A DNA stretch of 64,000 bases from CAKZQX01 sp034435975 (lineage in GTDB: Bacteria; Chloroflexota; Chloroflexia; Chloroflexales; Chloroflexaceae), in NCBI GenBank assembly GCA_034435975.1, contig DAOTWD010000032.1, positions 1 to 64,000 of the forward strand, in the 5' to 3' direction. The position numbers and the translations under genes were made by a program. The notes below the pieces were generated by a model. The model was given only the letters and a program-made list of their open reading frames with translations. It was not told the DNA's origin and ran no database searches. Shown here in pieces: positions 6,400 to 15,244 of the stretch (within the stretch, counting starts at the first letter, position 1; every line of letters starts with the position of its first letter).

Positions 6400-8583
6400 C
6401 TACGGCTTGCTGAACGTGATACTCCTGGAAACAGACGGTTTACCTGCAGCGTTTGCCGTGGCCGTGAGTTGATACGTTCCCGATCCTAGCGTATCCCAGT
6501 CAGGAATAGTGGCACAGGGACCATCGCCACCGTAGGCGCAATAGGCTGCCTGACGCTCTACACGGCTGTGACTGTAGCTACCGTTGCCGGCGATCTGCTG
6601 GATGCTAAACTGCACCGAGGCGATTCCTGCACCATCACTGGTGCCAACGTCCGGATCGTAGGCGATGGCCTGGAATGCTGTGCCTGCCGCACTCTCTATC
6701 ACTGCACCATCGCCTGGTACTGTGATCTGGATGAATAATCCGACCGGCAGCGGGGGCGCGGTGGGCGGCGGTGGCGGCACCGGGGTCGCGGTGGGTGGCG
6801 GTGGCGGCACCGGGGTCGCGGTGGGCGGCGGCGGTGGGACAGGGGTATCCGTCGGCGGCGGCGGCGGTGGCGGCAGCGGGGTCGCGGTGGGTGGCGGTGG
6901 CGGCGGCAGCGGGGTCGCGGTGGGCGGCGGCGGCACCGGAGTTCCTGTCGCGGTGGGTGTGGGCAACGGGACAGGCGTATTCGTCGGTGTGGGCGACGGT
7001 AGCACACCACCGTTTACAGGCACAACAATGCGTGCTGACTCGGCAGTAATGCCACCCGCGCTGGCATAGGCCTGGTTCACGATATTGCCAGCCAGGGCAT
7101 CCTCGCGCACCCGAACCGGGATGGTGATAATGGCGGGTGCGGCATCCTGAATACTTACGAAACACGTAACCATCTGGCCCATCACGTCGCATGTGCCGTT
7201 GTTGGGCGTCGCCGCCAGTATCTCCAGGCGATTATCCAGCGTGTCCTGTAGCGTTGCTATAAAAGCGGGAGTATTGTAGGTGAGCAACGAGATGCTGTAG
7301 TTAAACTGCTGTCCGGGATGTGCTGCTGACACTGAAGCCAGTTTGAGAATGTGCAATGAGTCGATTGGTTTTGGCGTCGTTATCAGTGTTGGCGTTGATG
7401 TTGGTGGAACAGGCGTATCGGTCGGTACTGGTGTGCCGGTTGGTGTCAGTATTTCGGTGGGCACGGGTGGTAGAGGCTCATCCGGCGCAGGCGGCTCGTC
7501 TTGCGCAGGCGGCGCAGGCGGCGCGGGCGGTGCAGGTGGCGCGGGCGGCTCATCCGGTGCAGGTGGCTCATCCGGCGCAGGTGGCTCATCCGGCGCAGGC
7601 GGCGCAGGCGGTGCGGGCGGCGCGGGCGGCTTGTCTTGCGCAGGCGGCGCGGGCGGTGCAGGCGACACGGGCGGTGCAGGTGGCGCGGGCGGCTCATCCG
7701 GCGCAGGCGGCGCGGGTGGTGCGGGCGGCTCATCCGGCGCAGGCGGCGCGGGTGGTGCGGGCGGCTCGTCTTGCGCGGGCGGCGCGGGTGGTGCGGGCGG
7801 CACGGGCGGTGCAGGTGGCACGGGCAGTGCAGGTGGATCGCTTATCACAGATGGTAGCGGATCTGCGGGCGCGGGTGGTACGGGTGGCAACTGATTATCG
7901 GGAAGCAATGGTGCGATAGGCACATTGAGATTGCTCGTTGCCGGTGGTGCGGGCGGCCCATCCTCTGGCCTTCCCGCCAACGGCAGAGGTAGTGGGGAAC
8001 CAGGTGTCGGTGATGGGGCAATCGCTACGACTGCTGCTGTCGCCACGACTGGCTCAGGTGATGGGGCAATCGCTACGACTGCTGCTGTCGCCACGACTGG
8101 CTCACTGGTAGGTACCACGGTGACGCTGGAGGTAACCTCCCCGCCAGCGGAGAGGCCAGGGGAGGGGCGGGTGCGGGTCGTGCCGGTTACGGTCGGAGAC
8201 AGACGTGCTGCCAGGAGGCGTTGACCCTGTGAGTCAACCGCCTGCGGCAACGGGGGAACCTCAAGTGGGACGAGCAGACTGGTACCAGGAAGCGGCGTAA
8301 CTTGACGTAAGATGGCATCGCGGGCAGCCTCAACGATAATCCCTTCCTCAAGTTGTCCCTGACGCTGGTGGGAGTCTGGCCAGGGTGCATAGTCGGCTTC
8401 GAGCAATGACAACAGACTGACAGCATAGGCTCGATCCTGTGGCTCAACCAGCGTCAGTCCAATCGACGAGGTGGCAATAATAGCCAGCACCGTCAGTATC
8501 AGCGTACACACTGTCATGATCTGCACTGGCCGCTGTCGTAGTGGGCGCAGCCAGAATCTATGCCGCACGAGCGTTCGTCGCAT
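6400..8583 (-). CDS. Proline-rich exported protein with DUF11-like and Ig-like domains
   Basis: A 727-aa envelope protein. It has a basic N-terminus and one membrane helix (about 21-45), then a short domain and a very long low-complexity linker of PPAP, DEPPAP and PTxTPVP units. A DUF11-like beta domain follows (starting LHILKLASVSAAHPGQ), then a PPPPTATP linker and a C-terminal Ig-like domain (starting ITVPGDGAVIES). It is probably anchored by the N-terminal helix with the rest outside, spanning the wall. The ATG at 8583 overlaps the end of the upstream kinase gene by 26 nt, so the two are likely co-transcribed. An upstream extension to 8670 would lie wholly inside the kinase gene and is rejected. 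The DNA is strongly repetitive, giving long glycine-rich shadow frames on the other strand. Confidence 0.8.
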   Translation of the reverse strand: MRRTLVRHRFWLRPLRQRPVQIMTVCTLILTVLAIIATSSIGLTLVEPQDRAYAVSLLSLLEADYAPWPDSHQRQGQLEEGIIVEAARDAILRQVTPLPGTSLLVPLEVPPLPQAVDSQGQRLLAARLSPTVTGTTRTRPSPGLSAGGEVTSSVTVVPTSEPVVATAAVVAIAPSPEPVVATAAVVAIAPSPTPGSPLPLPLAGRPEDGPPAPPATSNLNVPIAPLLPDNQLPPVPPAPADPLPSVISDPPALPVPPAPPVPPAPPAPPAQDEPPAPPAPPAPDEPPAPPAPPAPDEPPAPPAPPVSPAPPAPPAQDKPPAPPAPPAPPAPDEPPAPDEPPAPDEPPAPPAPPAPPAPPAQDEPPAPDEPLPPVPTEILTPTGTPVPTDTPVPPTSTPTLITTPKPIDSLHILKLASVSAAHPGQQFNYSISLLTYNTPAFIATLQDTLDNRLEILAATPNNGTCDVMGQMVTCFVSIQDAAPAIITIPVRVREDALAGNIVNQAYASAGGITAESARIVVPVNGGVLPSPTPTNTPVPLPTPTATGTPVPPPPTATPLPPPPPPTATPLPPPPPPPTDTPVPPPPPTATPVPPPPPTATPVPPPPPTAPPLPVGLFIQITVPGDGAVIESAAGTAFQAIAYDPDVGTSDGAGIASVQFSIQQIAGNGSYSHSRVERQAAYCAYGGDGPCATIPDWDTLGSGTYQLTATANAAGKPSVSRSITFSKP
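6750..6945. repeat. Low-complexity GGCGGTGGC-type tandem repeats (coding)
   Basis: Short units around GGCGGTGGCGGCACCGGGGT recur with a 30- to 39-nt spacing. They encode the PPPPTATPVP linker of the minus-strand exported protein. Length variation by slippage is likely. Confidence 0.7.
7470..7840. repeat. GGCGCAGGCGGC-type tandem repeats (coding)
   Basis: About 370 nt built from 9- to 18-nt variants of GGCGCAGGCGGC and GGCTCATCCGGC, encoding the PPAPPAP/DEPPAP linker on the minus strand. Confidence 0.75.
8011..8104. repeat. Exact 46-nt direct duplication (coding, period 48)
   Basis: 8011-8056 and 8059-8104 are identical, starting TGATGGGGCAATCGC and ending GACTGGCTCA. They encode two adjacent copies of a VVATAAVVAIAPSP unit in the exported protein. 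Identity at the DNA level implies recent duplication. Confidence 0.9.
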
Positions 8584-11191
8584 GGTAAGGTACCCCCGGA
8601 AGGAAAAGATTGAACAGACTGCCATCTCCGGGTCGGCTCTCGACCTGAATCGTACCGCCCTGGCGTTCAATTAACTCGCGTGTAATAACCAGTCCCAGAC
8701 CTATACCGCGTGGAGCGGTATTCAGGCTATTGGCGTTGCGCCGCAGGCGCTGAAAGAGATGGGGGAGATCTTCAGGTGGAATCCCTGGTCCAAAGTCGCG
8801 TATTGCGAGTACCACTCCCCGACCATGAGCACGGGCGGCGATACGTACCGGGGCACCGGCCCCATATTTAATGGCGTTGTCCAGCAGTTGTTGCAGTGCG
8901 ACTTTGATCATCCGCGCATCCACCATCACCAGGGGCAGATCGTCAGGGAGATCTACCAGCAGTTCAACCTCAGCGGCTGCCGCTGCATCACGTAGCGAAC
9001 TGAGCGCGGTTTCAACTACCAGACTCAAGCCAGTGGGCTGGATGTCCATTTCAAGCGAACCGGTCTCGATATTGGCCACTATGAGCGCTTTGTCAATGAA
9101 GGTACTCATCGCCTGGCTCTGGCGCAGGGCCGTATCTACCAGTTCATTCTGCAGCGGCGAGAGTGGGCCACCAATGCCTTTGCGCAACATATCGGTGGCA
9201 CCGTGAATAGACGTGAGGGGTGTGCGCAACTCGTGTGCGATCATAGCGATCAGATCGGTCTTGGCCTGGTCAAGTGCTACTTCAGCGCTGATGTTGTGCA
9301 GAACAATAACCTCCCCTGCATGCGCACTGGCGGTAGTGGTCACAATCGCGCAACTGGCGCTCAACACCTGGCCCTGCGGCGCAAGATAGCGCGGCTGATC
9401 CGTGTGTTGCCCGGCCCGAAGCGCACTGTCAACAACGGGTTGTAGCGGCAGCTCGTCAAAGTGATAGCGATGTTGCGACCAGTCGGATATGTTCAGCAGC
9501 TCTTCCGCTGCCGGGTTCATCAGCACGACATAGCGTTCGGCGTCACACACCAGGACGCCATCGGCAATACTCTCAAGAATCGCACGCCGCCGGTTGCCTT
9601 CTGCCTGCACCTCAAGGTACAGCCGGATATTATGCAACGCAGTCGCGGTCATGCTACTAATCGCTGCCAGCGGTTCTAGCACGCCCGGTGTAAAGGCACC
9701 CCGGTATGGGTGAATAATCAGGAGCAGCCCGATCGGTCGGTCATGAACCATCAGCGCGGTATAACAGACGGCTGAAACATCTGGTGGCAGACGAAAGGTG
9801 CGCAAGCGGCGAGCGTTGGTGGTGGCTACAACCGGACGAGCAGCGCGGCGTACCAGCGCCTGTACCGCAATCTCATCCTGAATACGGACTTGACATAATG
9901 GAAGGAGCATTTCATCGGCATCCTCGCCCACATAGAAACGCCAGATACCCTGTTCTTCAAGCAGTGCCAGTACGGTCGCGCCCGGTACCAACGGTTGCAC
10001 GGCTGTATTCGCCTCGGTCAGAATCGCCCCGATCTGCGACTGACTGCTGAGGGTACGGCTCGTCTGATAGAGATGCAGCAAGCGTTCGGTCATCTGGTTA
10101 AACGAGTGGGCGAGCAGGCCTAGTTCGTCATTACTCATAATCGGGCTACGGCGATACAGTTCACCACTAGAGATCGCACGGGCAGTTGCGACCAGCGTTT
10201 CGAGCGGATGCGTAATACGACGGGAGACGAACAGCCCCAGCGCCACCACTGCCACGATGAGCACAATCCCCAGCGCAATCAGCGGCAGACGCTGGATCGC
10301 CCAGGTATCAACAATAAAGCTGCGTGGCAGGGCGACCGCGAAGTAGCCATTCATTGTGCGGCGCACGTGCAGTGGGCTATAGGCAAACTGATAGTCCCGT
10401 CCGTTGATTTCGATGATGCTTTGCACGTGGAGCGGTTCGGCGGCGCGCTGCATGACGAGTTGTTCCAGCGCAACCACGGGAATGGCAGGCACAATCGCAT
10501 CACCCGCAATAATCTGGGTGGTGGCGACTGCGTAGCCGGCGCCGTCATAAAAAGTGGTGATACTGGCCTGGCTGCGGTTCTGTAACGTTTGCAGCAATTG
10601 ATCCAGCGGCCAGCCCACCATGATCCCGCCCACCAGTTTACCTTCGTGGCGTACCGGGGCCGCAGTATACAAAAAATCGTCGCGGAACGCCGAAAATTTA
10701 TCGCCAAATGTATCACTGCTGGCAGTAGTGATCTGCTGCACTATCCACCATTGTGGCAGATCGAGCACAGGTATGCTATCCGGTGGAACATCAACGCTGG
10801 CTGTGGGCATACGTTGCCAGCTCAGAATCGGGTTGCCTGCCAGATCAAACACAACCAGGCGATAGAGATTGGCATTGGCCCAGTGTGGCCGCAACAGCGA
10901 TGCCAACTGCTGGTTGTTCCTTCTCGCAACCGCTTCGGCTACACCCTCAGTAAACGCCATTGCTCGTAGTTGTTCGATCTGTTGATCTTCAACCGCTACT
11001 AGACCGTCACTGGTCACCTGTCCGGCCTCAATTAACCGATTGTCCATCCGATCCTGGAGGGCACCGGTAGTAAACCGCACGGCCACAAACGTGGTTGCCA
11101 CCGTGAGGCATACAGCCAGTACCAGATAGGGCAGGATGATCTTGTTGCTGATACGTGTTGAGAAAAAACGCAAGGCTATCTGTAGAACCAT
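8558..11191 (-). CDS. Membrane histidine kinase with Cache-like, HAMP, GAF and PAS domains
   Basis: An 877-aa sensor kinase: N-terminal helix (about 18-40), a large extracytoplasmic Cache-like region (to about 295), a second helix (about 305-325), HAMP, a GAF-like domain (about 390-530), PAS (about 545-640), HisKA with the histidine in MIAHELRTP, and HATPase_c with GIGLGLVITRE near the end. It probably senses an external small molecule and modulates its output through the cytoplasmic GAF/PAS modules. The ATG at 11191 is preferred over a GTG at 11257 because the extra 22 residues come from intergenic repeat-like sequence. Neither start has a clear Shine-Dalgarno. The 3' end overlaps the exported-protein gene by 26 nt, suggesting a sensor plus cell-surface partner unit. 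Confidence 0.88.
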   Translation of the reverse strand: MVLQIALRFFSTRISNKIILPYLVLAVCLTVATTFVAVRFTTGALQDRMDNRLIEAGQVTSDGLVAVEDQQIEQLRAMAFTEGVAEAVARRNNQQLASLLRPHWANANLYRLVVFDLAGNPILSWQRMPTASVDVPPDSIPVLDLPQWWIVQQITTASSDTFGDKFSAFRDDFLYTAAPVRHEGKLVGGIMVGWPLDQLLQTLQNRSQASITTFYDGAGYAVATTQIIAGDAIVPAIPVVALEQLVMQRAAEPLHVQSIIEINGRDYQFAYSPLHVRRTMNGYFAVALPRSFIVDTWAIQRLPLIALGIVLIVAVVALGLFVSRRITHPLETLVATARAISSGELYRRSPIMSNDELGLLAHSFNQMTERLLHLYQTSRTLSSQSQIGAILTEANTAVQPLVPGATVLALLEEQGIWRFYVGEDADEMLLPLCQVRIQDEIAVQALVRRAARPVVATTNARRLRTFRLPPDVSAVCYTALMVHDRPIGLLLIIHPYRGAFTPGVLEPLAAISSMTATALHNIRLYLEVQAEGNRRRAILESIADGVLVCDAERYVVLMNPAAEELLNISDWSQHRYHFDELPLQPVVDSALRAGQHTDQPRYLAPQGQVLSASCAIVTTTASAHAGEVIVLHNISAEVALDQAKTDLIAMIAHELRTPLTSIHGATDMLRKGIGGPLSPLQNELVDTALRQSQAMSTFIDKALIVANIETGSLEMDIQPTGLSLVVETALSSLRDAAAAAEVELLVDLPDDLPLVMVDARMIKVALQQLLDNAIKYGAGAPVRIAARAHGRGVVLAIRDFGPGIPPEDLPHLFQRLRRNANSLNTAPRGIGLGLVITRELIERQGGTIQVESRPGDGSLFNLFLPGVPYHATNARAA

Positions 11192-11904
11192 ACTATGTGC
11201 CGTTGACAGGGTACAGGTGACAGGATACAAGTGACAGGTTCTGTCTCCTACAGACACCTCTTCGCCTCTTCACCTGGACACTTCTTCTTCTTCTCTTCGT
11301 TGCGCAGGCCATCAGGAATGGAGCGATGTACATAGTACTACTATGACGAGACATCCCTGGATAGGAAGGCTCAGTGCGGCTTTGCCCTTCCGAGGGAGGA
11401 GGGGGTTCTCTTTTCTCTTTCCTCGCTCCTCTCTTCTCACGAGGCCCCCGCGTCCCGGCTGAGATGAAGGCTCGTGAGAGTAACAGGCTCGCTTCAGATA
11501 ATGGATGACAGAAAATCGTCTGAAAACGCCGCGATGCTGGGTAGAAAAACCTGTGCCAGAGCGATCACGTCATTCGCGTTCATAAAGAGAGTAACACGCT
11601 TACGAAGGAGAATCCAGAGGATAAATGGTCACATCTTGCCGTCACTAATGGTACTGCCTCATACTGAGTAGCTACGTCCTGGTACCTTTCGTGTGGTGCA
11701 GTGTCGTGCGTTCAAATGTTGGATTGGTACGGCGCTTCTGCTTCGGCACCAGCACCTGAATGATCTTCGTGTGTCTGAGATCATCCAGAATACGTAGAGT
11801 ACGAAATTTCAACGCATGATATCGTTTCGACTGGAACATCCCGCATGGTCTCGCCATTCGGAAGGGTAAGACTGACCAGAGGATGCGGAATGTTCAGGTC
11901 ACAA
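11192..11904. other. Non-coding region with repeats
   Basis: It holds short tandem (G)TGACAGG(N)TACA units at about 11203-11245, a purine/pyrimidine repeat (11385-11475), and no supported gene. A minus frame of 61 codons at 11672-11857 and a leader-like 7-codon frame near 11625 have little support. Confidence 0.5.
11385..11475 (+). repeat. Dispersed pyrimidine-rich repeat, copy 1
   Basis: It starts CCCTTCCGAGGGAGGAGG, runs through TTCTCTTTTCTCTTTCCTCG, and ends with CTTCTCACGAGGCCC and CCCGGCTGAGATGAAG. The same blocks in the same order occur inverted at 36483-36655, and the right-hand half occurs again at 53474-53520. Confidence 0.7.
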
Positions 11905-12867
11905 TTATTCGGCAAAGGGAATCAGTGTACCCAGGTTAGCGGCCACCGCTCGCTCATAGATTGTTGCCGCCAGCGCAATGTCCCAGAGTGCAATGCCTTG
12001 CGATTCGAACAGCGTAATATCTTCCGGGCGCTGCCGTCCTGTGGTCAAACCAGCGACCACGTCGGCCAGGAGCCGGACACGCGACCAGGAGAGGGCATTA
12101 CGCTCATAGGCCCGGATCAGGTCACCGCTTTCGATCCGTGCGCTTTCCAGATCATCGGTGACAATCACATCCGCCCGCCGAACAGTCGTCCGATCCAGCT
12201 CGGCGCGAATCGCAGCATTGGAGCCAGTGCCATTAATGTGTACGCCGGGACTCAAGTCATTGCCATCAAAGACCGGATCGATGGCGGTGGTGGCAGTCGT
12301 GACAATATCAGCTCCTGCCAATGCATCACGCGGAGTCGGTGCGGGATGTATTGGGATGTTAAGACGCTGGGACATCGTCTGGGCAAACGTCTCACGCCGC
12401 TCCGGGGTGCGGCTATAAACACGCACCTCGCGCAGGGCACACACTGCAGCGATCGCCTCCAGTTGGGTCTCGGCCTGGAACCCGGTGCCAAACAGTGCCA
12501 GCACCCCGGCATCGCGCCGGGCCAGATATTTCGTTGCCACACCGCTGGCCGCGCCGGTGCGAAGCTGCCCCAGATAGTCGGCCTCAATCATTGATAGCAG
12601 CGCACCCGACTCGCTGTCATAGAGGTTGACAATGAAGCGGACACTTGAGCGCGTGGCGGTATAGGCTTTGAATCCCCAGTACCCACGCTTGACCAGTGCT
12701 CCTGCCATAATATGCAATGTGCCGGCTGGTTGGCGCACCCGGCGGCGTGGCTCATTGATACCAGTACCATGAGCTTGCTCAACAAATGCTGTTTCAACCG
12801 CTTCCAGTGCTTCGGGCATGCTCACCAGTGAGCGGGTATCCTCTTCGCGCAGTACACGCACGGCCAT
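11905..12867 (-). CDS. Ornithine cyclodeaminase / mu-crystallin family NAD(P)-dependent enzyme
   Basis: 320 aa, the usual length for the OCD/mu-crystallin/alanine dehydrogenase family. Visible family features are the N-terminal VSMPEALEAVETAF helix, GFKAYT (substrate lysine region near residue 68), the EADYLGQLRTGAASGVAT segment (about 93-111), the Rossmann motif LFGTGFQAETQLEA (about 124-137), the RVYSRT nucleotide-binding loop, and INGTGSNA. Family members deaminate ornithine to proline or reduce imino acids; the substrate here cannot be read from sequence. GGAGGAG lies just before the ATG. A possible promoter TAGACA-16-TATGAT lies on the minus strand at 12915-12942. Confidence 0.9.
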   Translation of the reverse strand: MAVRVLREEDTRSLVSMPEALEAVETAFVEQAHGTGINEPRRRVRQPAGTLHIMAGALVKRGYWGFKAYTATRSSVRFIVNLYDSESGALLSMIEADYLGQLRTGAASGVATKYLARRDAGVLALFGTGFQAETQLEAIAAVCALREVRVYSRTPERRETFAQTMSQRLNIPIHPAPTPRDALAGADIVTTATTAIDPVFDGNDLSPGVHINGTGSNAAIRAELDRTTVRRADVIVTDDLESARIESGDLIRAYERNALSWSRVRLLADVVAGLTTGRQRPEDITLFESQGIALWDIALAATIYERAVAANLGTLIPFAE

Positions 12868-13505
12868 ACTCTCCTCCTGCGGCTTATGCTATTGCTGAGA
12901 ACTGAATGGCTATCATCATACCATACTATAATGAGGTGTCTACAGTCAGGCGTTGGCACGGCGACATAGAGCGTCCCTGCGTGTCCCTGGAGCGCGCTCC
13001 TCTGGAGTGCGTACAGTTGGTGTACCCGGCACGGGCGAGGGCACGCCGGAGGCGTGCCCTCCAGCGGGTGGTGCGGGGGGGGAGCGCGCTCCAACGTGCG
13101 TACAGTTGGTGTACCCGGCACGGGCGAGGCACGCCGGAACAGCGGGTGGTGCGGGCGCGGGAGGGAGCGCGTCCCCTCCGAGGCACAGGCGAACGGTGCG
13201 CCGTGTGGGGTGCTGCTGGATTCTAGCAATGTTAAGTTATAATAACAACCGCAAAAGTGATGAAGGACACAATGTCCTGTAGGTTAAGAGCGAATCTGAA
13301 AGAATGTTCATCAGGAGCGCCGGGTCGTACATCGTAATCTTCACTAACCAGGGGTATAATAGGTACAACAAGGACACACCAGCAACCGGACGCACAGTCG
13401 TACCCCCATATACCTTGCCCCGTGGTTGAACCATACGGTTGGTGTACGTACCACGTGATGGGGATGTTCAAGTGATAAGTACCATACGAGCAAGGAGTAA
13501 TACAT
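12868..13505. other. 638-nt intergenic region with GC-rich tandem repeats
   Basis: It separates a leftward enzyme gene from a rightward receiver gene. 12990-13180 is a GC-rich tandem repeat. The right part is AT-richer with TATAAT-like boxes at 13238-13243 and 13355-13360 but no good -35. Frames through the repeat are shadows on both strands. Confidence 0.5.
12990..13180. repeat. GC-rich tandem repeat, two full units and a remnant
   Basis: Unit 1 (12990-13080) and unit 2 (13082-13160) both start GAGCGCGCTCC, continue GTGCGTACAGTTGGTGTACC, CGGCACGGGCGAGG, CACGCCGGA and end AGCGGGTGGTGCGGG. A third fragment GGAGCGCGTCCCCTCC lies at about 13163-13178. Unit 1 contains the perfect hairpin GGGCACGCC-GGA-GGCGTGCCC (13039-13059), which unit 2 has lost by deletion. 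Confidence 0.85.
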
Positions 13506-13889
13506 ATGGCGAAGATACTTGTTGTCGACGATAACTCGATCAGCCAGCGTTTGTTGAGCTTCATCCTGCAGCAAGGTGATCATACGGTTGTGACAGCAAT
13601 CAATGGTGTGCAGGCAATTGAACAACTCAAAGAAGCGGACGTTGATTTAGTTCTGACCGACCTGATGATGCCCAAAATGGATGGACTGACATTGATCGAG
13701 CATCTCCGGGCCGATGAGCGCTATAAAAATCTGCCGGTCATTGCCCTCACTGCCAGTGTCAAAGAACAACATTATTCCCGCGCCCGGGCGGCCGGGGTGA
13801 ACGCTTTGTTAACCAAGCCTATCGAGTCTGAAGTCATTATTGATATCGTGAATCGCCTGGTGACACAGAAGCATGCTTTTACTGCTTGA
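13506..13889 (+). CDS. Single-domain response regulator (CheY-like receiver)
   Basis: 127 aa, a receiver domain only. The acidic pair is Asp8-Asp9, the phospho-acceptor is Asp52 (LVLTDLMMPKMDG), the switch threonine is Thr82 (IALTAS) and the conserved lysine is Lys104 (LLTKP). All catalytic residues are present, so it should accept phosphate and act through protein contacts, as in CheY/DivK-type regulators; there is no output domain. AAGGAG lies upstream of the ATG. It is followed closely by a glycosyltransferase gene and could be co-transcribed with it, but no kinase is adjacent. Confidence 0.95.
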   Translation: MAKILVVDDNSISQRLLSFILQQGDHTVVTAINGVQAIEQLKEADVDLVLTDLMMPKMDGLTLIEHLRADERYKNLPVIALTASVKEQHYSRARAAGVNALLTKPIESEVIIDIVNRLVTQKHAFTA

Positions 13890-14030
13890 AGGATGAACAA
13901 AGTCTATAGGATAGTTGGAGACTTCAGCGTAGTTCATCCTCCCAATTGCAAGGAAGATGAACTGCCCGTCGCACAATACAAAGAGGTATTATTTCCACAA
14001 CGTGTTGCAGGTGGAGTAAGTATAAGTACA

Positions 14031-14987
14031 ATGAACCGACAAGCTGTAAAGGTAAGCATCGGTCTGCCGGTATATAACGGTGAGCGGTATCTAGCAAAGG
14101 CGCTCGACTCACTGCTCGCGCAAACATTTACAGACTTTGAGGTTATTATCTCTGACAACGCCTCGACTGATCGCACGGCAGAGATCTGTGCTGCATATCT
14201 TGAGTGTGACCCACGGATACGCTATTATCGTAATGAACAGAATATTGGTGCAGCCCCAAACTTCAACCGCACGTTTGAACTGGCTACCGGGATGTATTTC
14301 AAATGGGCAGCAGCGGATGACGTGCTGGCTCCAACTTTTTTAGAAAAGTGTGTTGCCGTCCTGGATACAGACTCCTCCGTGGTCGTGGCTTATCCCTGGA
14401 CGCAGTATATTGATGCGCACGGAAACAATCTGGCAGGTTCTCCCCATAATGGCAAGCATCGCGCTGACTCGACACGTGCGGCAGCACGGTTTCATGATCT
14501 GATTAACTATGACCACTACTGTCATCAAGTCTTTGGTGTGATCCGTGTCAGTGTCCTGCGCAATACGGGTTTGATCCGTAGCTATAGCGAAGGTGATCGA
14601 TTGCTCCTGGCCGAGCTGGGATTGATGGGGCGCTTTTGCGAGATCCCAGAGTATTTATTTTTGAATCGGTCTCACCCCGATCAATCATCGGTCAGTCTGG
14701 GCCAGAAGAGCAACCGGCTCATATACACTGCCTGGTTTAATCCTGCCAATGCTGGACAGTTGCAGTTGCCCACCTGGCAACTGTATCAAGATTATTTCCA
14801 GGCAGTTCATCGAATCGAGTTGCATTGGTTTGAAAAGATTGGATGTTATCTGTGTTTGCTATGGTGGATCCTGCGTTATAGCCAGTTAAAAAAGATGCTG
14901 AAAGACATCATTATTGTTCTTCCTTTGATTTTTCGCCGTACTATGCATAGTCTGCACTCAATCGGACGACATAAGAAGTTTAGTTAA
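14031..14987 (+). CDS. GT2-family glycosyltransferase
   Basis: 318 aa. The GT-A nucleotide-sugar fold is shown by VSIGLPVYNGERYLAKAL at the start, IISDNASTDRTAEIC (about 35-49) and the metal-binding FKWAAADDVLAPTF (about 85-98). The C-terminal third has a hydrophobic stretch (LCLLWWILRYS) that may touch the membrane. It probably adds a sugar to a surface polysaccharide. The frame is open from 13893, but the family starts a few residues before VSIGLP and the ATG at 14031 fits; a GTGGAG lies 14 nt upstream, rather far. It is on the opposite strand to the exopolysaccharide cluster and ends just before a MITE-like element. Confidence 0.88.
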   Translation: MNRQAVKVSIGLPVYNGERYLAKALDSLLAQTFTDFEVIISDNASTDRTAEICAAYLECDPRIRYYRNEQNIGAAPNFNRTFELATGMYFKWAAADDVLAPTFLEKCVAVLDTDSSVVVAYPWTQYIDAHGNNLAGSPHNGKHRADSTRAAARFHDLINYDHYCHQVFGVIRVSVLRNTGLIRSYSEGDRLLLAELGLMGRFCEIPEYLFLNRSHPDQSSVSLGQKSNRLIYTAWFNPANAGQLQLPTWQLYQDYFQAVHRIELHWFEKIGCYLCLLWWILRYSQLKKMLKDIIIVLPLIFRRTMHSLHSIGRHKKFS

Positions 14988-15002
14988 TGCTTCAGGTAAT
15001 CT

Positions 15003-15236
15003 TTAAAGGTTATTTCGATTGATCAGCGGTACCCGTTCTGAGGAACGTTGGCCTGCAGGGGTTGCGGGGGCCGCAGGCCCCCGCAACTTCAAGAACCGCC
15101 GGTCGGGGCCAGAATTTCCCCACTCCCCCATCGGAACGAGGACAAACGTCACAGCAGTATAGAGTGAGTCTTTGCGTTCATCGCGTCCGAAAGCGATAAA
15201 GCGTAACACGATAAAACAAATCGGAATAACCTTTAA
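15003..15236. mobile_element. MITE-like element with 18-bp terminal inverted repeats
   Basis: The left end TTAAAGGTTATTTCGATT (15003-15020) and the reverse complement of the right end (15219-15236) match at 17 of 18 positions. The interior holds a perfect hairpin of 12-bp arms, GTTGCGGGGGCC and GGCCCCCGCAAC (15061-15087), and a GTACCCGTTC motif at 15029. No transposase is encoded, so it would need a transposase in trans. The TTAA at each outer end could be a target duplication. The hairpin part resembles 31562-31618. Confidence 0.7.
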
Positions 15237-15244
15237 TACACGGG

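Noticed and set aside
6665..7069. Gly-rich plus-strand frame (GGGGGTGVAV repeats)
   Set aside because: Shadow of the PPPPTATP linker on the minus strand, no start signal.
7343..7894. 183-codon plus-strand frame of Gly/Ala/Ser repeats
   Set aside because: It is the antisense reading of the PPAP linker DNA of the minus-strand exported protein; the glycine-rich composition is a by-product of the repeats.
11672..11857. 61-codon basic minus-strand frame
   Set aside because: No ribosome site, no known motif, in a repeat-rich intergenic stretch; could be real but there is too little support to list.
11845..12594. 249-codon plus-strand frame
   Set aside because: It is antisense to the ornithine-cyclodeaminase-family gene, whose Rossmann and active-site motifs are clear.
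15061..15087. Perfect hairpin as intrinsic terminator of the 14031-14987 gene
   Set aside because: There is no U-run, and the hairpin is the core of a MITE-like element related to 31562-31618.
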